Shown: positions 36,062 through 46,165 of the stretch, one piece after another
Numbering within the stretch: position 1 is the first letter of the stretch
Layout: every line of letters starts with the position of its first letter
Source of the DNA: CBDDKZ01 sp965230415
Lineage (GTDB): Bacteria > Bacteroidota > Bacteroidia > Cytophagales > JAAEPT01
Direction of reading: 5' to 3'
NCBI GenBank assembly: GCA_965230415.1
Contig: CBDDKZ010000005.1
Coordinates: 992,001-1,056,000 of the forward strand
DNA: 64,000 nt
The notes under the pieces: model-generated
Database searches by the model: none
Told to the model about the DNA's origin: nothing
The model's input: only the letters and a program-made list of their open reading frames with translations
Position numbers and translations under genes: made by a program

Positions 36062-37255
36062 CTAAAGTGATTCAAGAAATGCTAATAAGGTTTGTTTTTC
36101 TGACTCAGATAGTGCCGTGAATTGATTTCGGCTCTGTTCAGCTTCCCCTCCATGTAAAAGAATTGCTTCTTCTATGGAAGTAGCTCTTCCATCATGAAGT
36201 AAAAAATAGCTTCCCCCTTGTGAATTCGGAGATAATCCTAGACCCCATAATGGTGGGGTTCTCCATTCGAATGTTTCAGCAGAACCTTCCGTAGCACCAT
36301 CATCTAACCCATCTCCCATATCATGCAACAACAAGTCTGTATATGGGTATATCGTTTTATTTGATATTGCTGCCACATCGGACTCAGGAGTTGTCCATTG
36401 AGGGGTGTGACACCCTGAACAATTAATTTGTGTAAATAATTCTTTTCCGAATAACACCTCAGGGTCATCAGAATCTCTTGGAATAGGAGTTTTAAGTGTT
36501 CTCAAATAAAACACTACATCTCTTACCGTTTGGTCACTAATCTCAGGGTCTGTACTTAACATCGAAGAAGGGTCTATCGGCTCAAAGGTCGAAGTGATTC
36601 CCATGTCTTGATTATATGCTCCAACAGTCTGATGTAATAAATCAACAGCCGAAGCCTTCTTTCCAAACCGCCCTATATATTTCCCATTCAAGGGAGTGTG
36701 CCTCCAATTTGGAATGAAATAAGAAGGAGGGGTGATATAGTTGGGTACTCCTGTAATACCATCTCCGTCACTGTCCAATGGGTCTGCATTTTCAAGAATT
36801 TGTGAATCAGTCAAGGACTCTAAGAAACCCAATCCCGTAACAGCAGGAGGAGTAAACTTCATAAATGGTATACCATTAGGAAGGGATTCAGGTTCGTAGC
36901 CAAGAATAGCTCTATTTTGTAACTGAGGACCTCCAATGCTTAAATCAGGAGATTGATTAGGTTCAGTTTGTCCGAATCTAGTTAAGGTAGTAAACGGATG
37001 ACCTTTACCATCTCCTGCATGGCAACTACCACAAGAAGTTGCCACAAAACGAGGTCCTAAACCTGTTTCAGCAGTAAATACCTCATCGTTAAAAGCGATA
37101 TCTCCTGCGAGAAACTGTTGATTTTCTGAATTACTTAACCCGCTTACAGGTCCGTCTAATAATTCATTTTCTTGTGGTTCAGCAGGAATAATCTTTTCAC
37201 AAGATGATAGTAGTATTATCCCAAAACTAAATACAAACAGTCTATTTTTAACCAT
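36062..37255 (-). CDS. di-heme c-type cytochrome oxidoreductase (DUF1111-like), lipoprotein
   Basis: Lipobox LSSC near residue 19; two heme c motifs, CGSCH (about 75) and CSGCH (about 275), and the conserved LTRFGQ and LHDGRA(T)S blocks of the di-heme oxidoredictase family (formerly DUF1111, 'thiol oxidoreductase'). These proteins occur with porins and iron or metal uptake genes; the reaction is not established. First gene of the porin/Rieske group, with its promoter expected in the 37256-37340 region. Confidence 0.88.
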   Translation of the reverse strand: MVKNRLFVFSFGIILLSSCEKIIPAEPQENELLDGPVSGLSNSENQQFLAGDIAFNDEVFTAETGLGPRFVATSCGSCHAGDGKGHPFTTLTRFGQTEPNQSPDLSIGGPQLQNRAILGYEPESLPNGIPFMKFTPPAVTGLGFLESLTDSQILENADPLDSDGDGITGVPNYITPPSYFIPNWRHTPLNGKYIGRFGKKASAVDLLHQTVGAYNQDMGITSTFEPIDPSSMLSTDPEISDQTVRDVVFYLRTLKTPIPRDSDDPEVLFGKELFTQINCSGCHTPQWTTPESDVAAISNKTIYPYTDLLLHDMGDGLDDGATEGSAETFEWRTPPLWGLGLSPNSQGGSYFLLHDGRATSIEEAILLHGGEAEQSRNQFTALSESEKQTLLAFLESL

Positions 37256-37340
37256 GCCTAATTTATAATTTAGACAAATCTAAAAATAAATGTTTTACCT
37301 ATCTAACTTTTGATGTTTTTTGATTGAAAATTCCATTCAT

Positions 37341-37384
37341 AAAAAAAGCCTTCCTATATCTTTCATAAAATACATAGGAAGGCT
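37341..37384 (-). terminator. Rho-independent terminator of the Cus-type operon
   Basis: On the minus strand, AGCCTTCCTAT (37384-37374) pairs with ATAGGAAGGCT (37357-37347) in an 11 bp perfect stem, followed by a run of seven T (37347-37341). It closes the operon that ends with the gene at 37422. Confidence 0.9.
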
Positions 37385-37421
37385 AAAGCTTGTTTAGATT
37401 TAAGAGTTATGATAGGTTTAC

Positions 37422-37643
37422 CTAATTATCCTCTACTAAATCCATATGGCATACAGGACATTCACCTGCCTCACCGTATGTTTTCTCACCTTCACACTTC
37501 ATTGGACAAGCATACTTTGTGGTTGATTCTGAATGTTCGTGTGTATGTCCCTCGTGATTATGCACTTCTGTTTTAGTTTCACCTCCACAAGATGATAGGA
37601 TGACTGCCGAAACAATCATTATCGAATACATTACTTTTTTCAT
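37422..37643 (-). CDS. small lipoprotein with heavy-metal-binding domain
   Basis: A 73-residue protein with lipobox LSSC (Cys19), a short His-rich linker and a C-terminal heavy-metal-binding (YHS-like) domain with YACPMKCEG and CPVCHMDL. The same domain occurs near the N-terminus of the CusB protein in this operon. It is likely a periplasmic copper or silver carrier. Last gene before the terminator. Confidence 0.88.
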   Translation of the reverse strand: MKKVMYSIMIVSAVILSSCGGETKTEVHNHEGHTHEHSESTTKYACPMKCEGEKTYGEAGECPVCHMDLVEDN

Positions 37644-37669
37644 TTCGTTATTATTTATCGTTATAAAAA

Positions 37670-38044
37670 TTATTTTGCTCTATCATATTGGCAACAGCCA
37701 GGAAGGCTATTATATACTTTATCATCAGCCTTATAACCATCTACATCATGACCAACAGCAGCTATTAAGGACTTAACCTTTTCTAAGGTAATCGCATGTG
37801 GGTCATACGTAATAGTTATCATTTTCGTTTTGACATCCCAAGATGCTTTAGAGACACCATTTACCCCTTTCAGAGAAGACTCAATTCGTTTCTTACACAT
37901 CCCACAATTGCCGTAAACCTTAAATACTTCCGTTTCATTATTGAGTATCTCATTAATACTTTCTGTAGAAGATGGTGTAGCATGTACTGAATAAAACACC
38001 ATTGTTGCAACTGCCATTGCACAGGCTATCATTAACTTTTTCAT
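37670..38044 (-). CDS. exported HMA-domain metal-binding protein (MerP-like)
   Basis: The signal peptide (1-22, ending YSVHA) precedes one heavy-metal-associated domain (about 40-108) with the metal motif GNCGMCKKRIE. This CxxC pair normally binds Cu(I) or Hg(II). The last residues include a Cys pair (PGCCQYD). It lies 19 bp downstream of the CusB gene and probably delivers metal in the periplasm. Confidence 0.9.
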   Translation of the reverse strand: MKKLMIACAMAVATMVFYSVHATPSSTESINEILNNETEVFKVYGNCGMCKKRIESSLKGVNGVSKASWDVKTKMITITYDPHAITLEKVKSLIAAVGHDVDGYKADDKVYNSLPGCCQYDRAK

Positions 38045-38063
38045 AATTATTTCTTTTAGTTTA

Positions 38064-39830
38064 TTATTTGATTGTTGATTTCACTTCACCACATTTCAGC
38101 ATTGCTTCTCCGAAGTATGGATTTTTAATTTCTTGTTCCGTACTGAGCCAATCTGCTCCATTATCTTCATCTGCCATTGGACAATGTTGAACATAAAGCG
38201 TTTTCTCAGTAGGCTCAAACGTCTTGGCTATCATTACCATTTGTTCAGATAGGGTTACAAAATGCTGTCTTACATTATCAATATCACTCGATTTTGTAAT
38301 AGCATAGATAACTTTCTTAGCTTCAGAGCTATGCTTCATCCACACATTATGAGCTTCTCCTTTAAATATTGACATGTTGATTTTCCCAAGTTCTTTTGCA
38401 TAAACTTTCGCTTCTTGAATGCTATTGTCGTAGTCATCACTAGCTAATGATTCTTTTAGTTTCAAATAGGAGTCAAATAATGGTTGTAACGACTCCTTAA
38501 CTTCCTTGCTAATAGAAACCTTCTTAGAATGGTTAGCATGAGCATTAGTGGTATTATCACCATCATGATTATGACCTGTCATAACAACTCCACCCTCAGG
38601 GTTCATCATACTTGGTTTCCCTGCTAATTGAGCCGAAGCATCTATACTAAATGTTCCATTCGTAGCTACTTCTTCTCCTTCTTCTAATCCACTTAGAACC
38701 ACATAACTCTCACCCAACGAAGCTCCTAAGTTCACTTCTCTCATCATGAAATTAACACCTCCAACGTCACTTGTCTTCACATATACAACCGATTTTTCTC
38801 CTGTCCACATAATTGCTGTTTTAGGAATTACAATTGATTCAACACTTTCATTAATTGGATTGCTCAATGTTCCTTTTACAAACATTTCAGGTTTCAACTC
38901 TGTCTTGTTATTTACAACTATTCTTGCTTTAGCTACTCTTGTTTTAGGGTTGATAACAGGGTCTATAAATGAGACCTTACCTTTGAATTTAGAACTTGGA
39001 ATAGATTGTATGCTATACTCAATTTCATCACCAACATTGACCCATTCCATATCACTTTCATATACATCGAATAAAATCCAAACCTTAGTAAGGTCGGCTA
39101 TTTCGAACAAAGACGCACCTGTTTTAATATAGTCTCCAACATTTACCCTTTTGGAAGTAACTACTCCGTTGATATCAGCTAGTATTGGGAAGTTTTCCGA
39201 TGGCTTCCCTGTTTCAAGGATAGCTTCTATTTGTTTGTTAGTAAGCTTCCAATTTTTCAACTTTTCTTTTACCGCTTTGAATAATTCAGGGTTCGTTGAC
39301 TTTACTTTTTGTGCCTCAAACAATTCTTCCTGAGCACTGATTAATTCAGGCGAATAAACAAAAGCAACGATTTGTCCTTTTGACACATATTCACCTGTCG
39401 TATTAATTAATAATCTCTCAATTCTTCCTGAAATATGACTTGTTTGAGATGATACGGTACTTTCGTTAACCTGTACCTTTCCATTAAGTTTAACTTGCTT
39501 AACAGGTTTTTCTTTTTTGACTATTGCAGTTTGCACATTTGCTAACTGCATAGCGGTAGGAGACATTTTTATCTCCATTGGGTTTTCTTCCGATGTTTCT
39601 ACAGAACTTACGGGAATTAAATCCATACCACAAATCGGGCAGTCTCCCGCTTCTTTTTTTCTAATTTGAGGATGCATAGAACATGTCCAAACATCATTTC
39701 CTATCTCTTCTGAATTAGCATGTTCATGTTCACTATTTGAAGTGCTATTAAAAAAGACTCCACCAATGACCACACCCAATATTAGTGTAGCCATTGCTAC
39801 TATTATTGTTGTTTTATTTATGTTTTTCAT
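38064..39830 (-). CDS. cusB: CusB-type periplasmic adaptor with N-terminal metal-binding and C-terminal DUF3347 domains
   Basis: A 588-residue protein: membrane anchor (about 10-28), heavy-metal-binding domain with WTCSMHPQI and CPICGMDLIP (about 48-75), membrane-fusion-protein core (about 95-400), then a DUF3347 domain (about 440-585) with VQHCPMADEDNG. The metal-binding domain and Met-rich surroundings fit Cu(I)/Ag(I) transport. It starts 1 bp after the TolC-like gene's stop and is translationally linked to it. Confidence 0.93.
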   Translation of the reverse strand: MKNINKTTIIVAMATLILGVVIGGVFFNSTSNSEHEHANSEEIGNDVWTCSMHPQIRKKEAGDCPICGMDLIPVSSVETSEENPMEIKMSPTAMQLANVQTAIVKKEKPVKQVKLNGKVQVNESTVSSQTSHISGRIERLLINTTGEYVSKGQIVAFVYSPELISAQEELFEAQKVKSTNPELFKAVKEKLKNWKLTNKQIEAILETGKPSENFPILADINGVVTSKRVNVGDYIKTGASLFEIADLTKVWILFDVYESDMEWVNVGDEIEYSIQSIPSSKFKGKVSFIDPVINPKTRVAKARIVVNNKTELKPEMFVKGTLSNPINESVESIVIPKTAIMWTGEKSVVYVKTSDVGGVNFMMREVNLGASLGESYVVLSGLEEGEEVATNGTFSIDASAQLAGKPSMMNPEGGVVMTGHNHDGDNTTNAHANHSKKVSISKEVKESLQPLFDSYLKLKESLASDDYDNSIQEAKVYAKELGKINMSIFKGEAHNVWMKHSSEAKKVIYAITKSSDIDNVRQHFVTLSEQMVMIAKTFEPTEKTLYVQHCPMADEDNGADWLSTEQEIKNPYFGEAMLKCGEVKSTIK

Positions 39831-39831
39831 C

Positions 39832-41067
39832 TTATTCTGATTTTGCAGTGATATAATCTAACTGAGCTAAAGCAACATGGAACTTTGTACTAGAAGTAGC
39901 TAAAGCAATTTGATATTTGAGGAGTTGTTGTTGCATTCTCAAAACCTCTTCGAAGTCTTTACCTGAATTACCATATGCAACGTATAGCAAATCAACCACC
40001 TGTTTCGTCTTCACCATTTGATTGTTGTAAAGAGTAATTAATTGCTCGGCTTTTTCTAATTCAAACCACGCCACCTCATACTTGCTAAATAGCGTATTTT
40101 CTATACTTTCCTTTTTATATTCCAATGATGTCCTCATAAGTTCCGCTTCTTCCACTGAGGCTTTGTACTTTCCTCTGAAGATTGGTAGACTCATTGAAAC
40201 CATAGGCATAAATGCATTTCTACCATTATCAGGAACATCCATATCTGTACGTTCACTTATAAACGCATAGTCTAATCCCACACCAAATTTCGGTAACCCA
40301 CTTTTCTTGGCAACTTCAACCATAGAATTTGTAGCTTCAATTTTAGAGTCTATTGCCTTTAACATTGGATTAGATGTAAGTAAACTATCTCTCCTATATT
40401 GATTTTCTATAGCTATAGAAGAGAGTGAATCCATAACAACTATTGCAGAAGAATCAGGTCGGTTTAGGAGTCGGTTAAAAATTACTCTATAAGGAATTAG
40501 CTTATCCTGTAATAATTGGATATCAGTTTTCATATCATCTATCATAATATCAACTCGAATAACATCAGTCATTGATGCTTTTCCATTCGACACAGAAGTA
40601 GTAGCCAACTGTTTATATGATTCAAGAATAGCCAAATACTCCTTCATCAAAAGGATATGTTTATTGATTTCGTAAATAGGATAATATGCTTTTTTCACCT
40701 TGAAGAAGAGTTCATTTTTGTAATTCAAAAACTCATGGTATTTAGCTTCTGCTTGAAGTGTTGCCACATCTTCTTTGGCTTTCAATGTACCGAACCAAGG
40801 AAACATCTGACTTAAAGATAACTTCGCTCTTTGAGCACCAACCCTAGTTTCAATAGGACTAATGAAGTACCCGAAAGACACCGTTGGGTCAGGTAATGCA
40901 TTCACCTGATAGACTCTTTGTAACGATGCTTCAAAAGCAGTGTATGAGGATTTTAATTCGGGATTATTTTCTGAAGCTTCCTTCAAATAATCTTCAAGCG
41001 TTTGAGCTTGTAGACCTATAGGAAACAACAAAAGACACCCTATGATATTGATTATATAGATTTTCAT
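39832..41067 (-). CDS. cusC: CusC-type TolC-family outer-membrane channel
   Basis: A 411-residue TolC-family protein with a signal peptide (1-21, ending GLQAQ) and two long helical repeats forming half of a channel protomer (LEDYLKEASENNPEL near residue 24 is the typical start). It provides the outer-membrane exit of the CusA pump. The start overlaps the CusA stop by 4 bp (41064-41067). Confidence 0.92.
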   Translation of the reverse strand: MKIYIINIIGCLLLFPIGLQAQTLEDYLKEASENNPELKSSYTAFEASLQRVYQVNALPDPTVSFGYFISPIETRVGAQRAKLSLSQMFPWFGTLKAKEDVATLQAEAKYHEFLNYKNELFFKVKKAYYPIYEINKHILLMKEYLAILESYKQLATTSVSNGKASMTDVIRVDIMIDDMKTDIQLLQDKLIPYRVIFNRLLNRPDSSAIVVMDSLSSIAIENQYRRDSLLTSNPMLKAIDSKIEATNSMVEVAKKSGLPKFGVGLDYAFISERTDMDVPDNGRNAFMPMVSMSLPIFRGKYKASVEEAELMRTSLEYKKESIENTLFSKYEVAWFELEKAEQLITLYNNQMVKTKQVVDLLYVAYGNSGKDFEEVLRMQQQLLKYQIALATSSTKFHVALAQLDYITAKSE

Positions 41068-44000
41068 GATTGTGTCTTTTTAATTTTTCGTTCCTCTCTT
41101 ATACTATATAAAACAGGTACAATGAAATAAGTAATAGATGCTACTATCATTCCTCCAAAAGCAGGAATAGCCATTGGAATCATTATATCTGCTCCTCTTC
41201 CTGAAGAAGTTAAAACAGGTAAAAGAGCTATAATAGTTGTAGCTGATGTCATGACCGCAGGTTTAATTCTTCGTTTCCCCGCTATTACCACAGCATCTCT
41301 TACAGCTTCAATGGTTGTGGTTTTGCTATTCTTGAAACTTTGGTCAAGATATGTTCCCATAAGTACCCCATCATCTGTAGCTATTCCGAAAAGAGCAATA
41401 AAACCAACCCAAACCGCAACACTTAGATTAATGGTATGGACTTGGAATAAATCTCTCATGTTTGTGCCAAATAAGTTGAAGTCAAAGAACCAATCCTGAC
41501 CATACAACCAAAGCATGATAAATGCACCGCTAAATGCCATAGCAATACCTGCAAAAATCATAAGAGAAGTGGTAACAGATTTAAACTGAAAATAGAGAAT
41601 GAGGAAAATGATAATGAAAACGAGAGGGACTATTATCGCCAACCTCTTTTCTGCTCTTACCTGATTCTCATAGCTTCCTGAAAACTTATAGCTAACACCT
41701 GAAGGGACAATTAATTCTCCTGCATCGATTTTACTTTGAATGTATTGTTGAGCATCATTAACTACATCAACTTCCGCATAGCCATCCTTTTTGTCAAGCA
41801 GTACATACCCTACAAGAAATGTATTTTCACTCTTAATCATTTGAGCACCTCGTACATATTCAATGTCTACTAGCTCTCCCAATGGAACTTGCACACCCGT
41901 TGGTGTTGGTATGTAGATTTTCTTTAATGTACTTGGGTCATCACGTAATTCTCGTGGATATCTAACCCTCACAGGAAATCGCTCCCTTCCTTCAACCGTA
42001 GATGTAATTTGCATACCACCTATAGCTGTTTCAATTGTTCGCTGTACATCTTCGATAGTCAAACCATATCGAGAAATTGCTTCACGATTTATGTTTAGAT
42101 GTATATAGGGCTTCCCAACAATTCTGTCAGCAAAAACAGCTTCCGATTTTACTGAAGGCACTTCTTTTAACAAGCCTTCTAACTTCATTCCAAAATCCTC
42201 TATAGTTTTCAAATCAGGTCCGAATACTTTTATACCCATTGGTGCTCTCATTCCTGTTTGAAGCATGACCAATCGAGTCTCTATAGGTTGAAGTTTAGGT
42301 GCTGAGGTTACGCCTGGGATTTTAACAACCTTAATTATTTCATTCCAAATGTCATCAGGAGACTTTATAGCTTCTCTCCAATTCCTGAAGTATTGACCTG
42401 AACCATCTATTATCAAATTACTAGTCGTTATACCTTGCAGCAACGCTTCTTCATTAGTGAGAGTATCCCCTGAAGTAAGTATAAAACGCCCTTCAGAGTC
42501 AATTTTAAAGCGTTCACGATGACCTTTTTTATTAAGTGCATATTCAGATTTATAATTAATGATATTCTCATACATAGAGATTGGAGCAGGGTCTAATGCT
42601 GTTTCTGCTCTACCCATTTTCCCTACAGCCAATTCAACCTCAGGTATATTTGCAAGAAGCATATCAAGCTGCTGTACAACTCTTTTGTTTTGTTCTACTC
42701 CTGCATGAGGCATTGATGTAGGCATCAAAAGAAAGCTACCTTCGTTAAGAGATGGCATGAACTCCTTACCTGTAGATTGCCATATCATGTAACCGAAGTA
42801 CATTACAGTAATTGGAAGCATCAAAAACAACCATTTGAAGCGAAGACAGAATCTAAGTATTGACTCGTAGAAATGTTCTAAAAGAGAAAAAGAACCAAGG
42901 ATACTTCCCACGACTAATGCAACGAATAAGAAATTGGTTAGAATTGATTTTCCTGCTCCAAGAGGCATCCAATAATTAGCTAGTAGCCACGTAATTGATA
43001 GCACAGAAATGACAATTGTTAAGTTGTTAGTGAACCAATTCTTTTTAGGGCTGTATTCTTGAATAAACCAAGAAGTGCCAAAAGCAATCAATGTTAATCC
43101 TCCCCATGATGACACCCAAATACATGATGCTAAACCAACTACTATCAATAGAGCGTTAAATGCTTTCCCTTTAGCGTCTTTATTGATTTTAATGCCAAAA
43201 AACCAATTAGCTATGGTTGGTAATATGATTAAGGATACCACCAAAGCTGCTAGAAGAGCAAATGTTTTAGTAAATGCCAATGGTCTAAACAATTTACCCT
43301 CAGCAGCCTCCATTGTAAATACAGGGACAAAACTTACAATCGTAGTTGCCACGGCTGTAACAATGGCTGAACTTACTTCAGCAGAAGCCTTATAAATAGT
43401 TTCTTTTAATTTTTGAGAAGCAGGTGCTTCGTCAATGTGTTTGATGACATTCTCAGATAGAACAATCCCTAAATCAACCATTGTACCTATAGCAATGGCT
43501 ATTCCTGAAAGAGCTACAATATTCGCATCGACATGGAAATATCTCATGGCAATGAACACCATTAACACTGCTATTGGCAACAAACTAGAGATTAGAATAG
43601 AAGCTCTAAGGTTAAGAACCATAATAATCACCACTAGTAATGTGATGAGGATTTCAAGAGAAAGAGCCTCCTCTAATGTGCCTAATGTTTCATGTATTAG
43701 TTGAGTTCTGTCGTAAAATGGAACTATCGTTAATTGGCTTTCAACTCCATTAGCCAACACCTTTTTTGGTAAACCTGAAGACAACTCTTCAATTTTATCC
43801 TTCACATTGTTTATCACCTGTAAAGGATTAGAACCATAACGAGCCACTACAACACCTCCAACAACCTCTGCACCATCTTTATCTAATAAACCTCGTCTCG
43901 TTGAAGGACCGAGTGTAACAACACCAATATCCTTAACTCTAATTGGAACATTATCACTAACTGCCACTACGGCTTGTTCTATATCTTCAATTGATTTAAT

Positions 44001-44762
44001 GTACCCAAGTCCTCGAACCAAGTATTCGGCTTGATTAATCTCGATAGTTTTTGCCCCTACATCACGATTAGACTTTTTAACAGCCATCATCACCTTATGC
44101 AAAGGAATATCATATACTTTTAAAGCATCAGGATTAACATCAATTTGATATTCTTGAACATAACCTCCGATGGAAGCAACTTCAGAAACACCATCAACAG
44201 AGTTCAAACCATACTTGACGTAAAAATCCTGTATAGTTCGGATTTCATGTAAATCCCAACCTCCTGTAGGGTTTCCATCTTTATCTCTTCCCTCTAAGGT
44301 GTACCAATAAACTTGCCCTAAGGCTGTGGCATCAGGTCCAAGTGCAGGTTGAACACCTTCAGGCAATAATCCTGAAGGCAAGGAGTTCAACTTTTCTAAT
44401 ATCCTTGACCTAGACCAATAGAAATCTACCGATTCATCAAAGATTATGTAGATACTAGAAACACCAAAAATGGATGAACTACGAATGGATTTTACGTTGG
44501 GAATACCAAGTAATGAAGTAGTTAATGGATAAGTGATTTGGTCTTCAATATCTTGCGGAGACCTACCCATCCATTGAGTAAATACAATTTGTTGATTTTC
44601 TCCTATATCAGGAATAGCATCAACAGGAACAGGGTCAGACGGAAGTATATCTGTCTTCCATCCAAATGGGGCTGTTACCAATCCCCACCCTACAAAAAGT
44701 AGGATTACTAGTGTAGTCACCAACTTGTTATCAAGAAAGTAACGAATGATTTTATTTAACAT
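41064..44762 (-). CDS. cusA: CusA-type Cu(I)/Ag(I) RND efflux pump
   Basis: A 1232-residue HME-RND transporter with 12 membrane segments plus additional hydrophobic segments between about 530 and 640, which accounts for the length above the usual 1040-1050. The segment-4 motif AIAIGTMVDLGIVLSEN is of the copper/silver type. Met residues that could form the Cus-type ladder occur in the periplasmic part (FMPSLNEGSFLLMPTSMPHA). It is the first gene of the operon 44762-37422 with cusC, cusB and two metal-binding proteins. Confidence 0.93.
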   Translation of the reverse strand: MLNKIIRYFLDNKLVTTLVILLFVGWGLVTAPFGWKTDILPSDPVPVDAIPDIGENQQIVFTQWMGRSPQDIEDQITYPLTTSLLGIPNVKSIRSSSIFGVSSIYIIFDESVDFYWSRSRILEKLNSLPSGLLPEGVQPALGPDATALGQVYWYTLEGRDKDGNPTGGWDLHEIRTIQDFYVKYGLNSVDGVSEVASIGGYVQEYQIDVNPDALKVYDIPLHKVMMAVKKSNRDVGAKTIEINQAEYLVRGLGYIKSIEDIEQAVVAVSDNVPIRVKDIGVVTLGPSTRRGLLDKDGAEVVGGVVVARYGSNPLQVINNVKDKIEELSSGLPKKVLANGVESQLTIVPFYDRTQLIHETLGTLEEALSLEILITLLVVIIMVLNLRASILISSLLPIAVLMVFIAMRYFHVDANIVALSGIAIAIGTMVDLGIVLSENVIKHIDEAPASQKLKETIYKASAEVSSAIVTAVATTIVSFVPVFTMEAAEGKLFRPLAFTKTFALLAALVVSLIILPTIANWFFGIKINKDAKGKAFNALLIVVGLASCIWVSSWGGLTLIAFGTSWFIQEYSPKKNWFTNNLTIVISVLSITWLLANYWMPLGAGKSILTNFLFVALVVGSILGSFSLLEHFYESILRFCLRFKWLFLMLPITVMYFGYMIWQSTGKEFMPSLNEGSFLLMPTSMPHAGVEQNKRVVQQLDMLLANIPEVELAVGKMGRAETALDPAPISMYENIINYKSEYALNKKGHRERFKIDSEGRFILTSGDTLTNEEALLQGITTSNLIIDGSGQYFRNWREAIKSPDDIWNEIIKVVKIPGVTSAPKLQPIETRLVMLQTGMRAPMGIKVFGPDLKTIEDFGMKLEGLLKEVPSVKSEAVFADRIVGKPYIHLNINREAISRYGLTIEDVQRTIETAIGGMQITSTVEGRERFPVRVRYPRELRDDPSTLKKIYIPTPTGVQVPLGELVDIEYVRGAQMIKSENTFLVGYVLLDKKDGYAEVDVVNDAQQYIQSKIDAGELIVPSGVSYKFSGSYENQVRAEKRLAIIVPLVFIIIFLILYFQFKSVTTSLMIFAGIAMAFSGAFIMLWLYGQDWFFDFNLFGTNMRDLFQVHTINLSVAVWVGFIALFGIATDDGVLMGTYLDQSFKNSKTTTIEAVRDAVVIAGKRRIKPAVMTSATTIIALLPVLTSSGRGADIMIPMAIPAFGGMIVASITYFIVPVLYSIREERKIKKTQS

Positions 44763-44866
44763 ATCAATAGATTGAAATGAACAATATGAATAGTTGTCCT
44801 AAGACATAGGAATGCCTTGAAATCCTACAGCATTATGTACTGTATAGATTTATCTATGATATGGTA

Positions 44867-45280
44867 TCAAATTAGGAAAGACTGAAACATGACTTGAACG
44901 TCTATGTTCCGTAGAGGGGGACAATAATCTCCGTAAGCTACTTCCTGCCTACTACTTGGATTAAGTAGTTCAACATAAGTATATACAAAAGTGAATACAA
45001 AGTTTACATCTATTTGAGGTTGAGCGATAGTTTCTTGAAAATCATCCTCAACACCAAGTGACATAAAGTGATTCTCGCAGCAAGACTTTTTTGAAATGGA
45101 TGTTTCTGAATCTGTTTCACAGTTTTCATCCATTTTTTCCATGCCACAATCAAGGGACTTGTCACCAAGAACCAACTTAGATTTTACCGCATGACCACCA
45201 CAATAATGTGTTGTCATCGAAAACCCCATATTAGAAAATAGTAGGATTAAACTTAACGATATGGCGAGAACTTTCTTCAC
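44867..45280 (-). CDS. HYC_CC_PP-family exported protein
   Basis: A 137-residue protein with a signal peptide (1-21) followed by the three marks of this Bacteroidota family: HYCGG (about 27), KSCCENH (about 66) and CPPLR (about 118). Such proteins accompany copper-responsive operons, and the Cys/His positions suggest metal binding. It lies 79 bp downstream of the HMA-MauE-like gene. Confidence 0.85.
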   Translation of the reverse strand: MKKVLAISLSLILLFSNMGFSMTTHYCGGHAVKSKLVLGDKSLDCGMEKMDENCETDSETSISKKSCCENHFMSLGVEDDFQETIAQPQIDVNFVFTFVYTYVELLNPSSRQEVAYGDYCPPLRNIDVQVMFQSFLI

Positions 45281-45359
45281 TTATCTGCAAGATACGAAAT
45301 AACTTATAATTCAGTTTATACAATTCGGTCAGTTTGTTATATGATTATGGTCAGCGGAA

Positions 45360-46097
45360 TTAATTAACTAGAATCATTATTATTGCCATAGCTACCATTG
45401 TTAAATCTTCTATGATAGTTACCGTGCTCATCGGTAGATTAAACACATCACCAAGACAAGCACATTTGATTTTCTTCTTATTCAAATTACTTTGTATAAC
45501 ACCAATACTACTGACTCCAAGAATAATAGCAGTAGCTAAATTTGTTTCGAACGGGAATAGATTTGTTAGATATAGTCCCCCTAATACTAACTCTATAAAT
45601 GGATAAATGAATCCCCATGTATTCCATTTGGCTGCAACGATGTCGTACATCTTGTAAGACGAAGCGAAACCTTGAATGTTGAGTAGCTTAAAAAATGAGA
45701 ACACTAAGAAGAATCCTGCCATGAAGTGCCTCATCCAATTCATTGAAGAAAACTCATTGAAAGGGTACTGAATAAGTACAGTCGTTCCTGCAATAAAACC
45801 AACTATCAAAAATAGAGGTTTATAAGTGCTTAATTTCACTTCAGGTAACGAATTTGAACTCTTAATCTCAGGAAGAGGGGTAAGTTTCTTTTCCTGATTA
45901 CCGTTAATGATTTTATAATCCCCCTTTTCTTTGATTAACTGATTAATCTCTTCTTTCGATGGTTGGTTATCGTTATCAATTGTCAACTGAGGAGAAGTCA
46001 CTTGGACACTCACACCATCTATATTAGAAAGTGCATCTTCAATTTTGGAAACACAGCTGCCACAAGAAATGCCTTCGATATTGTATTCTTTTTTCAT
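45360..46097 (-). CDS. HMA-domain protein fused to a MauE/DoxX-like membrane domain
   Basis: Residues 1-65 are a heavy-metal-associated domain with GISCGSCVSKIE (CxxC). After a linker, four membrane segments (about 90-245) resemble the MauE/DoxX redox-associated family, with the Cys pair KCACLGDVF (about 208). MauE-like proteins deliver or remove disulphides across the membrane, so coupling of metal binding with thiol redox is plausible inference. It sits between the HMA-AraC regulator gene and the HYC_CC_PP gene. Confidence 0.85.
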   Translation of the reverse strand: MKKEYNIEGISCGSCVSKIEDALSNIDGVSVQVTSPQLTIDNDNQPSKEEINQLIKEKGDYKIINGNQEKKLTPLPEIKSSNSLPEVKLSTYKPLFLIVGFIAGTTVLIQYPFNEFSSMNWMRHFMAGFFLVFSFFKLLNIQGFASSYKMYDIVAAKWNTWGFIYPFIELVLGGLYLTNLFPFETNLATAIILGVSSIGVIQSNLNKKKIKCACLGDVFNLPMSTVTIIEDLTMVAMAIIMILVN

Positions 46098-46165
46098 AAT
46101 ACAAATATCAAGATAGAATGGTACAGTAGTGTTACAGAATGATGGAGGAGAATTACAACATTATG

